From the NCBI GenBank assembly GCA_030679805.1, contig JAUXST010000812.1, forward strand, positions 1 through 24,566: a DNA stretch of 24,566 bases. The letters are read 5' to 3'. Of the stretch, positions 6,129-13,270 are shown one piece after another (the stretch's first letter is position 1; the number at the start of each line of letters is the position of its first letter). A program made the translations under genes and the position numbers. The notes beneath the pieces are model-generated. The model did no database searches. It was given only the letters and a program-made list of their open reading frames with translations, and was not told the DNA's origin. This DNA comes from Reyranella sp. GTDB taxonomy: Bacteria; Pseudomonadota; Alphaproteobacteria; Reyranellales; Reyranellaceae.

Positions 6129-7892
6129 CTATTCGTCGGTGTCGAAGCGATCCTTCAGCGGGAAGCCCGGCGGATAGTCGACCTCTCCGGTCTTCTCGTT
6201 CCAGCGCACGACGCCTTCGCGCGGGACGCCGGCCGTGGGCCCGCCCACGGCGTCGGTGTCGACCAGACGCGCGGTTCTGAGGCCATTGATGAGCCAGTCG
6301 CCTTTGACGGCGCGCTCGGCGCATTTCGTCCATTCCTCGCACCAATCGCCCAAACTGTAGCCGTACCACTTCCAGCGCGGCGTGACGGGCGGCAATCCGG
6401 CCTTCTCCCACAGGCCCTTGGCTTCCTCCATGATTTCCCGGGCCGGCAGCGCCACCGGCGGCATGTCGTAGTGCAGGGTGGCGTCGATCATGATCTTGGC
6501 CTCCCACTCACGATCACGCAGCTTGGGTGCATGGCCGTTGGCCTGGTGATCCTCGATCTTCACGGACTTCATCAGGTCGGTGCGGTAGGCGATGGCCCAC
6601 AGCACTTCCTCGACGTTGTTCGGATTGATGTCCTCATCGACGGCGACGGTGATCTTGCCCACCGAGCGCATGAAGGTAGTGGCGCCTTCCAGCGCCCGCC
6701 AGATTTCGGTCTTCGGTGTGTTCCTCTGCAGCACGATCACCGAGAACCTGGACACGCCGATCATCGGTCCATGCAGGGCGACGTCCTTCACCTGACGGAT
6801 GTACAGCGTGTTCTTCAAGTGATTCAGCATGATCGCGCTGTAGTTGAGCTGCTTGATGACACCCGATTCCGACGGTGCCATCTGGGAGATCATCGAACTC
6901 AAGATCGCCTTCTTCCGCCGCGTGATAGCGGTGACGGTGATCGAGTGGTTGTATTCCTCCACCGACATGTTGCCGTAGGACTCGCCGAAGGGGGCCTCCA
7001 TCTCGAGCTTGCTGGGGTCGAGCCAGCCCTCGATGATGATCTGGGCATCGGCGGGAACCATGAGCGGTATGGTCTTCGCCCTGACCTTGCGATAGGCCGC
7101 TCCGGCCAACGCGCCCGCCACGTCCATGTCGTCGAGATACTCGGGAACCTTCTGAGGGCCGACCACCTGCAGGGTAGGCGGTGCGCCGACGATCAGCGCC
7201 ACCGGCATCTTCTCGCCGCGGTCCTTGTATTTCGCCCAGTTCTGATGAGCGCCGCCGTTGGTCTGAATCAGCCACATGCCCGTCATGCGGTCAGAGGCCT
7301 TCAGGCTGCAACGGTTCTGGCTGATATTTTGGATATTCGTCTCGGGGTTCAGCGTGACGAAGAGGCCCGCCGAGAAGTAAGGCGCGATATCCCAGCCCGG
7401 TGTGTTGTTGGGCACCGGCAGCGTATCGAGGCCCTTGCCGGCTCCGCCGCGAATATCCGCCTCCAGCAGCACGACTTCATGGACGGGCGCTTCCTCGGAC
7501 GGGATCTCGACCGCAGGGATGGGATGTTGGAAAGCATGCGTCCACTTTTCGAAGATCTTCTGCGACAGGGCGGACAGGCCTTCGCCCTTGTATTCGATGC
7601 CCATCGACGCGGCATAGATTTCCGGCGATCCGGCGGTGCCGCCGACCTGAACGTCGCAGTCTCCCTTGTACTTGCGCCCCTTCGCATCCGTGACGTTCGT
7701 GAAGAGGAAGGCACGTTTCGGATTGGAATTGAGCACCGTTCCGACATCGCCGACATACCCCCAGCGCACAAACGCATGCAGGTGCTTGTCCTTGTTGATT
7801 TCTTCGTCGATCGTCCAAAGAAGGTCGGCTTTCTTCAGCTTCTCGAGATGATCGTTCAGGTCGTCGTATTGGCGCTTGAATCCCTTTTGCAC
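6129..7892 (-). CDS. UbiD-family decarboxylase (587 residues)
   Basis: Second of three tandem UbiD-superfamily enzymes, which use prenyl-FMN made by UbiX to remove or add CO2 on unsaturated or aromatic acids. The triad positions can be placed as Arg194 (NISQNRCSLKASDRM), Glu299 and Glu304 (MEAPFGESYG). Other family blocks are LFTNVTD (63-69), VIGAPP-like IVGAPPT (234-240) and AVDEDINPNN late in the chain. At 587 residues it is longer than typical UbiD (about 490-500); the extra length is in the C-terminal part after the DEDI block, which is shared with the 544-residue paralogue upstream (YSLGDWCEEW). It starts with GTG at 7892, with CAGGAGC seven bases before it. It is probably a duplicate of the upstream gene; whether the two form a hetero-oligomer is unknown. 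Confidence 0.9.
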   Translation of the reverse strand: MQKGFKRQYDDLNDHLEKLKKADLLWTIDEEINKDKHLHAFVRWGYVGDVGTVLNSNPKRAFLFTNVTDAKGRKYKGDCDVQVGGTAGSPEIYAASMGIEYKGEGLSALSQKIFEKWTHAFQHPIPAVEIPSEEAPVHEVVLLEADIRGGAGKGLDTLPVPNNTPGWDIAPYFSAGLFVTLNPETNIQNISQNRCSLKASDRMTGMWLIQTNGGAHQNWAKYKDRGEKMPVALIVGAPPTLQVVGPQKVPEYLDDMDVAGALAGAAYRKVRAKTIPLMVPADAQIIIEGWLDPSKLEMEAPFGESYGNMSVEEYNHSITVTAITRRKKAILSSMISQMAPSESGVIKQLNYSAIMLNHLKNTLYIRQVKDVALHGPMIGVSRFSVIVLQRNTPKTEIWRALEGATTFMRSVGKITVAVDEDINPNNVEEVLWAIAYRTDLMKSVKIEDHQANGHAPKLRDREWEAKIMIDATLHYDMPPVALPAREIMEEAKGLWEKAGLPPVTPRWKWYGYSLGDWCEEWTKCAERAVKGDWLINGLRTARLVDTDAVGGPTAGVPREGVVRWNEKTGEVDYPPGFPLKDRFDTDE

Positions 7893-7979
7893 GACTGGGC
7901 TCCTGTTTGTGATGCTTGCGGAATCGCCTGACCACGCCGGCGGACGGCCGGGGGCGATGACTGCGGTCGCGGTCCCCGG

Positions 7980-9614
7980 TCATTTCTCATCGAATCGAAT
8001 GCCTCTGGCGGGATCCTGCGGCTGCGCCGTCTCGCTCATGTGGGCGGCCGAACGCCGCCCGTTGGCCAGCCAGTCACCCTTGGCCGCGCGCGCTGCGCAG
8101 GCATCCCATTCCTCCGACCAGTCGCCCAAGGAATAGCCGCTCCACGGCGACTGGGGATTTAACCGGGGCAACTTCAACTCCTCCCAGAGAACGCGGGCTC
8201 GTTCCATGTATTCTCGCTTCGGCAGCGCCACCGGCGGATAATCGCCCTTGGCCGTGGCATCGATCAGCATCGTGGCATCGAACTCCGAGCCTTCGAGCAC
8301 TGGACCGTGCCCCTTGCCACGATTGGGGATGATGTGCGTGTCCATCCGAGGGTTGCAGCGGTAGGCCATCGCCCAGAGGACATGGTCCGTGTCCTCCGGG
8401 TCGATGTCCTCGTCGATGGCGACGCAGAACTTCCCGATGGCCGGAGTGAACGACGCGGCCCCCTGCAAGGCACGCCAAACCTCGGTCTTGGGGATTCCTC
8501 TGGCGATACTCAAGAAAAGAAACCGCCTCAGGTTGGTCAGCGGCTCGTGCATCGACACACGGGTCACGCCCTTGATGTTCAGCGTGTCCCGGAGGTGCGC
8601 GAGATACAGGGGCTCGTAGGCGACCTTCTTGATGACGCTCGATTCGCTCGGCGTAACCTGGGAGAGGATGGACGTGATAGTGTAGGAACGACGGCGTGTG
8701 ATCGCCGTGACCTTCATGGAGAAGTTGTACTCCTCTAGCGCCATGTAGCCGTGCGATTCGCCGAACGGGCCTTCAGGTTCCAGCTTGTCGGTATCGATCA
8801 ACCCTTCGACGACGACATGAGCCTCGGCCGGCACCCACAGGTCCACCGTCCTGCATTTGACGACATTGATCGGACGGCCGGCCAGACCGCCAGCCACGCC
8901 GATTTCATCGCAATCCAGCGGCAGTTTTTGCGGCCCCGTGAACGTCACGAGCGGCGGAGCTCCCAGGACGGCCGCCACGGGCATGGGCTTGCCGAGGGCC
9001 TTGTACTTGAGCCAATGCACGGCGCCGCCCGCCAGCGTGGAGCGCTCCATCATGACGGCCACGCGGTCCGGCGCCTTCAGGTTGCCGCGGTAGAGGCCCA
9101 TGTTCTGAATGCCGGTGTCGGGATCGCAACTGACCCAAAGGGCAGCGGTGAAATAGGGCGCCGTATCATAGCCCGGTGTCGAAATGGGGACTGGGAGTGC
9201 GTCCACGCCGTTGCCTGCGATCGCAAGCGCGTCACCGATGGTGACGACCTCCTGGCAGGGCGCCTGGTCCACTTTCCGAGGTGCGATGGGATGCGCCATG
9301 GCGTCGAGCCAGGTCTTGCCGATATCCGCCTCGGGCTTGTTCATGCCCAACGCATAGATTCGCCGGGTACCCGCGAGAGCGCCAACGGCCACGCGCGCTC
9401 CGGGATAAGAGCGGCCGGCGCCATCGACGATATTGGTGAACAGGAAAGCCTTGCGATCCGCCTCGGGAATGCCGCCCCTGTACTGCCACCGAACCAGCGG
9501 GTGCAGTTCCGTATCCTTGTCGATGGCGCGGTCGACCGTGTACAGCAAACCGAGAGCGTCCAGCTTGCTCAGGTGGCTGTCGATATCGTCATAGCCTGCC
9601 GGCTCATATGCCAC
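7980..9614 (-). CDS. UbiD-family decarboxylase (544 residues)
   Basis: First gene of the UbiD operon. The product resembles the adjacent 587-residue UbiD along its whole length: LGLLYTVDRAIDKD versus LLWTIDEEINKD near the N-terminus, GLYRGNLKAPDRV versus QNRCSLKASDRM, and YSLGDWSEEWDACAARA versus YSLGDWCEEWTKCAERA near the end. The catalytic triad is Arg176, Glu281 and Glu286 (EPEGPFGESHGYM). The start is GTG at 9612-9614 with a weak GGGAAG/GAGAG ribosome site; an overlapping out-of-frame ATG a few bases on is not usable. The 247 bp upstream holds no convincing gene, so the operon promoter should lie there. Substrate unknown. Confidence 0.9.
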   Translation of the reverse strand: MAYEPAGYDDIDSHLSKLDALGLLYTVDRAIDKDTELHPLVRWQYRGGIPEADRKAFLFTNIVDGAGRSYPGARVAVGALAGTRRIYALGMNKPEADIGKTWLDAMAHPIAPRKVDQAPCQEVVTIGDALAIAGNGVDALPVPISTPGYDTAPYFTAALWVSCDPDTGIQNMGLYRGNLKAPDRVAVMMERSTLAGGAVHWLKYKALGKPMPVAAVLGAPPLVTFTGPQKLPLDCDEIGVAGGLAGRPINVVKCRTVDLWVPAEAHVVVEGLIDTDKLEPEGPFGESHGYMALEEYNFSMKVTAITRRRSYTITSILSQVTPSESSVIKKVAYEPLYLAHLRDTLNIKGVTRVSMHEPLTNLRRFLFLSIARGIPKTEVWRALQGAASFTPAIGKFCVAIDEDIDPEDTDHVLWAMAYRCNPRMDTHIIPNRGKGHGPVLEGSEFDATMLIDATAKGDYPPVALPKREYMERARVLWEELKLPRLNPQSPWSGYSLGDWSEEWDACAARAAKGDWLANGRRSAAHMSETAQPQDPARGIRFDEK

Positions 9615-9861
9615 GGACCACTCTCGCTTCCCGGCGAGAAGACACCCGCTCTTCGCGCCCTTCGAGAGAAGCTACGTGGATGCCGATCTCCGTACTTTGT
9701 TCCAGATCAAATTGCCCAGGGAGCCTACGACGCGGTGGATCTGGCGCGCGAACAAGCAGTCACACCGCGCCGCGACCCGATGCCCGGCGAGCTTGCAGGT
9801 TCGACGGCTTGCTCTTTCCAAATCATCTTCAACACATAGAAGAGCAAGATTGTGGTGTCGC
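9615..9861 (-). other. Gene-free upstream region of the UbiD operon
   Basis: 247 bp between the GTG start of the first ubiD gene and the stop of the sulfatase gene, both on the minus strand. Frames on both strands are short or are extensions of antisense shadow frames. I see no repeat, no clear -35/-10 pair and no strong hairpin. It must carry the sulfatase terminator, if there is one, and probably the promoter of the five-gene UbiD operon. Confidence 0.4.
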
Positions 9862-11397
9862 CTAGGCCGCCCGTACCTCCAGGCCCTTGGGCGTGGCGCG
9901 GTAGCCGGTGAGCGTGCGTTCCGCGAAACCCAGACGCCAGTTCAACATCCGGGCCGCGTAGTCGGCCTGCTGCGCCGCGTAGGCGGGATCGCCGGCGCGG
10001 TTCACGAGCTGGCCGGGATCGTCGCGCAGGTCGAAGAACAGCGGCGGCAGCGCGGCGAAGTGCACGTACTTGAAAGCCTCGTCCTGCACGACGGCAAGCG
10101 AGCATTTGTCCATCGGCACGCCCAGCGCCGATTCGGGCTTGCTGTAGTGGAGGTCGCGGAAGTCGAACTCGTAGTGGACCTCGGTGCGCCAATCGGCGGG
10201 CATCTCACCCTCGCAGAACGGCAGCAGCGAGCTGCCGTCGCACTGGCGCGGCACCGGCAGGCCGAGCCATTCGAGAATGGTCGGCATGGTGTCGATGGTC
10301 TCGGTGAAGCGCTCGACGATGGTGCCGCGCGTGCCGTTCGCCTCGGGCCGGGGATCGCGGACGATCATGGGGATGCGGTAAGACTCGTCGCAATAGCCGA
10401 TCTTGCCCAGCAGGTGATGGTCGCCCAGCTGCTCGCCGTGGTCGCAGGTGAAGACGATCAGCGTGTCGTCCCACTGGCCGGTGGCTTTCAGGAAATCGAA
10501 CACCCGGCCGAGCTGGTCGTCGATCTCGCTCATCAGGCCGCAGTAGGTGGCGCGCATTTGCGCCACTTCCTCGTCGCTCATCGCCGAGCCGGCAGCCTTG
10601 CCGTCCTGGAAGAAACTCGACTGGTTGATATGGTTCACATAGTAGGCGAGCAGCGGATGCTGGCCGGCTTCCTCGGCGGCGCTCGCCGCCCGCACCGGCC
10701 TGGGCATGTCCTCGGGCCGGTACATCGCATGGTAGGGCGCCGAGGCGATGAAGGGTGGATGCGGCCGGTAGTAGCCGAGATGCAGGAACCACGGCTTGCC
10801 GCCGCGGCCGTGCAGGTAGGAGAGGCCGCGCTCGGTGAACCAGGCGGTGTCGGACAGTTCCTTGGGGATCCGCGCCGGCCGTGCCGTGGCCCCGGCGCCC
10901 GGCTCGCCCTCCGGCAGCCAGATGTCCTCGCGGTTCTGCGGCAGCTTGAAGCCCTGACTCGCCACCCAGCCGAAGTAGGCGTCGCGGTAGGGCTCGAAGG
11001 CGCCGACCGGGCGGAAGCCGTCCATGATGTCGCCCAGCACCAGGAAGCGCGGGTCGTGCGGCCCGGTGGTGCGTGGGTCGGGCGTCGTGGTGGTGTAGCC
11101 GACCAGGGCCGGGTCGTAGGCGCCGCGCCGCAGTTCGTGGGCGAGATTGGTGAATCGCGAGTCGAGCGGAACGGTGTTCTGCACTGCGCGGTGATTCATC
11201 AGATACTGACCGGTGAGCAGGCTCGCCCGCGCCGGCCCGCAGGGCACGGCCTGGGTGAAATGATTGCGGAAGGTGACGCCTTCGGCCGAGAGCCGCTCGA
11301 TGTTCGGCAGCTTCAGATAGTCCGCGCCGAGCTTGGGCAGCATCAGGCCGCGCCACTGGTCGACGACGATCAACAGGACATTCTTGGCGGCCGACAT
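9862..11397 (-). CDS. Phosphonate monoester hydrolase / sulfatase-family enzyme
   Basis: Alkaline-phosphatase-superfamily hydrolase of 511 residues. Cys53 in VPCGPARASLLTG is the sulfatase CxPxR site, the residue converted to formylglycine by a maturase. Metal ligands of the family are visible as Asp13-Gln14 (VVDQWRG) and Asp319-His320 (TCDHGEQLGDHH). The sequence follows, from memory, the characterised Rhizobium leguminosarum phosphonate monoester hydrolase nearly block for block: YLMNHRAVQNTVPLD, GYTTTTPDPRTT, DIMDGFRPVGAFEP, HLGYYRPHPPFIASAPYHAM, HYEFDFRDLHY. Those enzymes are promiscuous for phosphonate and phosphate diesters, sulfate and sulfonate monoesters. No signal peptide is seen, so it is cytoplasmic. 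It diverges from a D-2-hydroxyacid dehydrogenase gene with 71 bp between starts. Confidence 0.93.
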   Translation of the reverse strand: MSAAKNVLLIVVDQWRGLMLPKLGADYLKLPNIERLSAEGVTFRNHFTQAVPCGPARASLLTGQYLMNHRAVQNTVPLDSRFTNLAHELRRGAYDPALVGYTTTTPDPRTTGPHDPRFLVLGDIMDGFRPVGAFEPYRDAYFGWVASQGFKLPQNREDIWLPEGEPGAGATARPARIPKELSDTAWFTERGLSYLHGRGGKPWFLHLGYYRPHPPFIASAPYHAMYRPEDMPRPVRAASAAEEAGQHPLLAYYVNHINQSSFFQDGKAAGSAMSDEEVAQMRATYCGLMSEIDDQLGRVFDFLKATGQWDDTLIVFTCDHGEQLGDHHLLGKIGYCDESYRIPMIVRDPRPEANGTRGTIVERFTETIDTMPTILEWLGLPVPRQCDGSSLLPFCEGEMPADWRTEVHYEFDFRDLHYSKPESALGVPMDKCSLAVVQDEAFKYVHFAALPPLFFDLRDDPGQLVNRAGDPAYAAQQADYAARMLNWRLGFAERTLTGYRATPKGLEVRAA

Positions 11398-11413
11398 GCT
11401 GGTTTCACCGTGG

Positions 11414-11440
11414 TTGGAGAGACGCCGATTGCGCTAGAGT
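11414..11440 (+). promoter_or_regulatory. Candidate Caulobacter-type promoter for the dehydrogenase gene
   Basis: TTGGAG (11414-11419), 13 bases, then GCTAGAGT (11433-11440). This resembles the alphaproteobacterial housekeeping pattern TTGACG-N(10-14)-GCTANAW. Transcription would begin near 11446, leaving a short leader with GGAGGAG (11455-11461) before the GTG at 11469. It is a pattern match by eye only. Confidence 0.35.
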
Positions 11441-11468
11441 GCGCTCAAATGAGTGGAGGAGACAACAC

Positions 11469-12515
11469 GTGGCACGTTTCAAGATTGTGACGACCGCCGG
11501 CCCGGGCACGGGCGTGCCGGGTGCGGACCATTCCCTGGAGATGGAGGCATTGGCCGCCATCGGCGCGGAGATCGTCGAGGTGAAGGGTGGCGAAGACGAA
11601 CTCGCCGCCGCTGCCGTCGATGCCGACGCGATCTACGGCAAGGGCCGGCCGCGCATCACGGCCAAGGTGATCGGCGCGGCCAAGAAACTGAAGGTCGTGT
11701 CGCTGGCCAGCGTTGGCGTCGATTCGGTGGACGTCGATGCTGCCACCGCGCTCGGCATTCCCGTCACCAACTGTCCCGACACCTTCATCGAGGAAGTGGC
11801 CGACCATGCCATGACCCTGATCCTGTCGAGCTGGCGGCGCCTCGTCGTGCAGGACCAGATGGTGCGCAAGGGCGACTGGGGCAAGGCGCGGCCGATGCTC
11901 TACCAGTTCCCGCGGCTCATGGGCATGACGCTGGGCTTCATCTCGTTCGGCCATGTCGCGCGCGCCGTCGCCAAGCGCGCCGCACCGTTCGGCTTCCAGA
12001 TGCTGGCCTACGATCCCTACATCGAGGAGCTGGTGATGTCCGACTACGGCGTGCAGCCGGTCGGCTACGACGAACTGCTGCAGCGCTCCGACATCATTTC
12101 AATGCACGCGCCCGGCACCAAGGACGCACATCACCTGATGAAGGAAGCGCACTTCAAGAAGATGAAGAAGACGGCGCTGTTCGTGAATACCGGCCGCGGC
12201 TCAACGGTCGATGAGGCGGCGATGATCAAGGCACTTCAGGAAGGCTGGATCGCCGGCGCCGGCCTCGACGTGCTGGAGACCGAACCGGTCGGCCACAACA
12301 ACCCGCTGCTCGGCATGGACAACGTCATCCTGACGGCGCACGTGGCCTCGGCCTCGAACCGCTTCGACGTCGCGCGCAAGCGGCGCGTCGGCGCGGAGAT
12401 GGCGCTGGTCCTGGGCGGCAAGTGGCCGCGCGCCTGCGTCAATCCCATGGTGCTGGAGAAGTCCAAGCTCCAGCGTTGGCAGCCCTTCTCGATGGAACGC
12501 GGGCCGGGGAACTGA
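11469..12515 (+). CDS. D-2-hydroxyacid dehydrogenase-like protein
   Basis: NAD-binding protein of the D-isomer-specific 2-hydroxyacid dehydrogenase family (348 residues), expected to interconvert a 2-keto acid and a D-2-hydroxy acid. The catalytic set is present: Arg243 (NTGRGSTVDEAAM), Glu272 (DVLETEP) and His291 (LTAHVAS). The nucleotide loop is unusual: GFISFGHVA (156-164) where the family has GxGxxG, so the first and third glycines are Ser159 and Ala164. The GTG start at 11469 is chosen because GGAGGAG lies seven bases upstream and protein similarity begins there; a farther GTG at 11439 would put that site inside the gene. It is divergent from the phosphonate monoester hydrolase. Substrate unknown. 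Confidence 0.9.
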   Translation: MARFKIVTTAGPGTGVPGADHSLEMEALAAIGAEIVEVKGGEDELAAAAVDADAIYGKGRPRITAKVIGAAKKLKVVSLASVGVDSVDVDAATALGIPVTNCPDTFIEEVADHAMTLILSSWRRLVVQDQMVRKGDWGKARPMLYQFPRLMGMTLGFISFGHVARAVAKRAAPFGFQMLAYDPYIEELVMSDYGVQPVGYDELLQRSDIISMHAPGTKDAHHLMKEAHFKKMKKTALFVNTGRGSTVDEAAMIKALQEGWIAGAGLDVLETEPVGHNNPLLGMDNVILTAHVASASNRFDVARKRRVGAEMALVLGGKWPRACVNPMVLEKSKLQRWQPFSMERGPGN

Positions 12516-12678
12516 GGCTCCGAATCCTTCCTATCTTGCGCGATCGATTCGCCCCCAATCCGTTGATTCCAGCGGCGAATTTCGCGTGGGAATGGGAAGG
12601 ATAACGCGACATTTTTTCAGCGTCTTTTCCGTCGCGCAACGCAGGTCGGTTCGATCGAACGATGTATAGAGCAACGAG

Positions 12679-12696
12679 ATAGGATATATATCCTAT
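12679..12696. promoter_or_regulatory. 18-bp perfect palindrome, candidate operator
   Basis: ATAGGATATATATCCTAT reads the same on both strands over all 18 bases. It is AT-rich in a GC-rich genome and covers the -10 element of the promoter-like sequence at 12681-12709, the classic placement for a repressor site. It could instead be a chance AT-rich palindrome or a bare cruciform. No regulator gene is next to it. Confidence 0.45.
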
Positions 12697-12709
12697 AGAC
12701 TCCTGTCAA
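12681..12709 (-). promoter_or_regulatory. Candidate sigma-70 promoter firing leftwards
   Basis: On the minus strand TTGACA (12709-12704) is followed after exactly 17 bases by TATCCT (12686-12681). The -35 is a perfect consensus and the -10 matches four of six bases. Transcription would start near 12674 and run towards 12516, antisense to the dehydrogenase 3' end, where no gene is evident. Evidence is pattern only. Confidence 0.35.
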
Positions 12710-12719
12710 GAGCGCAGGC

Positions 12720-12902
12720 TCATGCCTCTTGTTCCTGCAGCCGGTCGCGGATGGCGCGATCGCACTGGGCGAGATTCTCGAAGGGACCAAGCACGACCTT
12801 GCCGCCGTCGTCGACGGCGTACCAGCCGGTCTGGGTGAGGCTGAAGTCGCCCAGATCGTCGGTCGGGACATGGACGGCGATCAGGTCCTTGGGAACAGAC
12901 AT
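12720..12902 (-). CDS. Small protein of unknown function, paralogue A
   Basis: 60 residues, no family recognised. It is soluble-looking, acidic, without signal peptide or membrane segment. The core, DLIAVHVPTDDLGDFSLTQT followed by GWYAVDDGGKVVLGPF and CDRAIRDR, matches the neighbouring small gene in about 31 of 49 positions with no gap. That conservation, stronger at the protein level than the DNA, shows that both are real genes. The ATG at 12902 is chosen because it puts the start in register with the paralogue (MSVPKD versus MDKSTD); a GTG at 12923 would add seven residues. No good ribosome site precedes either, so it may depend on translation of the upstream copy, 64 bp away. Confidence 0.7.
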   Translation of the reverse strand: MSVPKDLIAVHVPTDDLGDFSLTQTGWYAVDDGGKVVLGPFENLAQCDRAIRDRLQEQEA

Positions 12903-12940
12903 CCAAGGCACGTAGTCACCCACTGCGGCTTTTCAACCGC

Positions 12941-12972
12941 ACCGAGTCCTTCAAGGACCGAGTCCTTCAAGT
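12941..12972. repeat. Two tandem copies of a 16-bp unit between paralogous small genes
   Basis: ACCGAGTCCTTCAAGG (12941-12956) is repeated at 12957-12972 with one difference in the last base. The second copy contains the stop codon of the small gene ending at 12967. Each unit holds the near-palindrome TCCTTCAAGGA, so the RNA could fold. Replication slippage is the simple explanation. Confidence 0.7.
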
Positions 12973-13182
12973 TACGTGGGCGCCGGTGCCGGATGAGGGC
13001 GTCTGGGCCACAAGGGCGACCCGGTCGTGGATGGCCCGGTCGCATTCGCCCAGGCTCATGAATGGGCCGAGAACCGCCTTGTCCTCATCATCTACGGCAT
13101 ACCAGCCGCTTTCGGTGACGCTGTAGAGGTCGACGTCATCCTTGGGAACGTTGACGGCGACCAGGTCAGTCGACTTATCCAT
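12967..13182 (-). CDS. Small protein of unknown function, paralogue B
   Basis: 71 residues, no family recognised. The core (DLVAVNVPKDDVDLYSVTES then GWYAVDDEDKAVLGPF and CDRAIHDR) aligns without gaps with the smaller gene downstream, and a ten-residue Ser/Thr/Gly-rich tail follows. The GWYAVDD and GPF segments look like strand and turn pieces of a compact small domain, with a CDRAIHDR helix after. The ATG at 13180-13182 has an excellent AAGGAGG site seven bases upstream; a longer frame to 13212 would place that site inside the gene. It is probably the first gene of a two-gene unit with paralogue A. Function unknown. Confidence 0.75.
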   Translation of the reverse strand: MDKSTDLVAVNVPKDDVDLYSVTESGWYAVDDEDKAVLGPFMSLGECDRAIHDRVALVAQTPSSGTGAHVT

Positions 13183-13246
13183 CTGTTCGCCTCCTTCTTT
13201 CCAGGCGTGCATAGAGAGAACGCACGCACCGCCGGAAGGTTTCGGG

Positions 13247-13266
13247 CTGCCCGTGGATTAGGGCAG
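13247..13266 (-). terminator. Possible hairpin after the second dehydrogenase gene
   Basis: CTGCCC (13247-13252) and GGGCAG (13261-13266) can pair with an 8-base loop. It lies 5 bp beyond the stop of the minus-strand dehydrogenase gene ending at 13271. The stem is short and no T-tract follows. Confidence 0.25.
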
Positions 13267-13270
13267 TGAA

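Larger units (their letters stand above)
12516..12719. other. Gene-free convergent region with palindromes
   Basis: 204 bp between the stops of two convergent genes. It is clearly richer in A+T than its surroundings, especially 12600-12700. It holds an 18-bp perfect palindrome (12679-12696), a 12-bp one, GTTCGATCGAAC (12649-12660), and a promoter-like pair on the minus strand. A 57-66 codon minus-strand frame ending inside the dehydrogenase gene starts here, but nothing supports it as a protein. A small RNA gene is possible; I cannot show one. Confidence 0.45.

Noticed and set aside
4997..7931. Two plus-strand frames of 427 and 622 codons across the ubiD genes
   Set aside because: They are antisense images of the UbiD proteins in GC-rich DNA and have no recognisable motif.
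9615..9861. Possible gene remnant upstream of the UbiD operon
   Set aside because: Short plus-strand frames have no family signal and no consistent frame; treated as regulatory or spacer DNA.
9676..11490. 604-codon plus-strand frame
   Set aside because: It is antisense to the phosphonate monoester hydrolase, with low-complexity Arg/Val/Gly content.
12439..12639. Minus-strand frame of 66 codons downstream of the palindrome promoter
   Set aside because: It ends inside the dehydrogenase gene, has no ribosome site and no recognisable motif; it may be part of a transcript but not clearly a protein.
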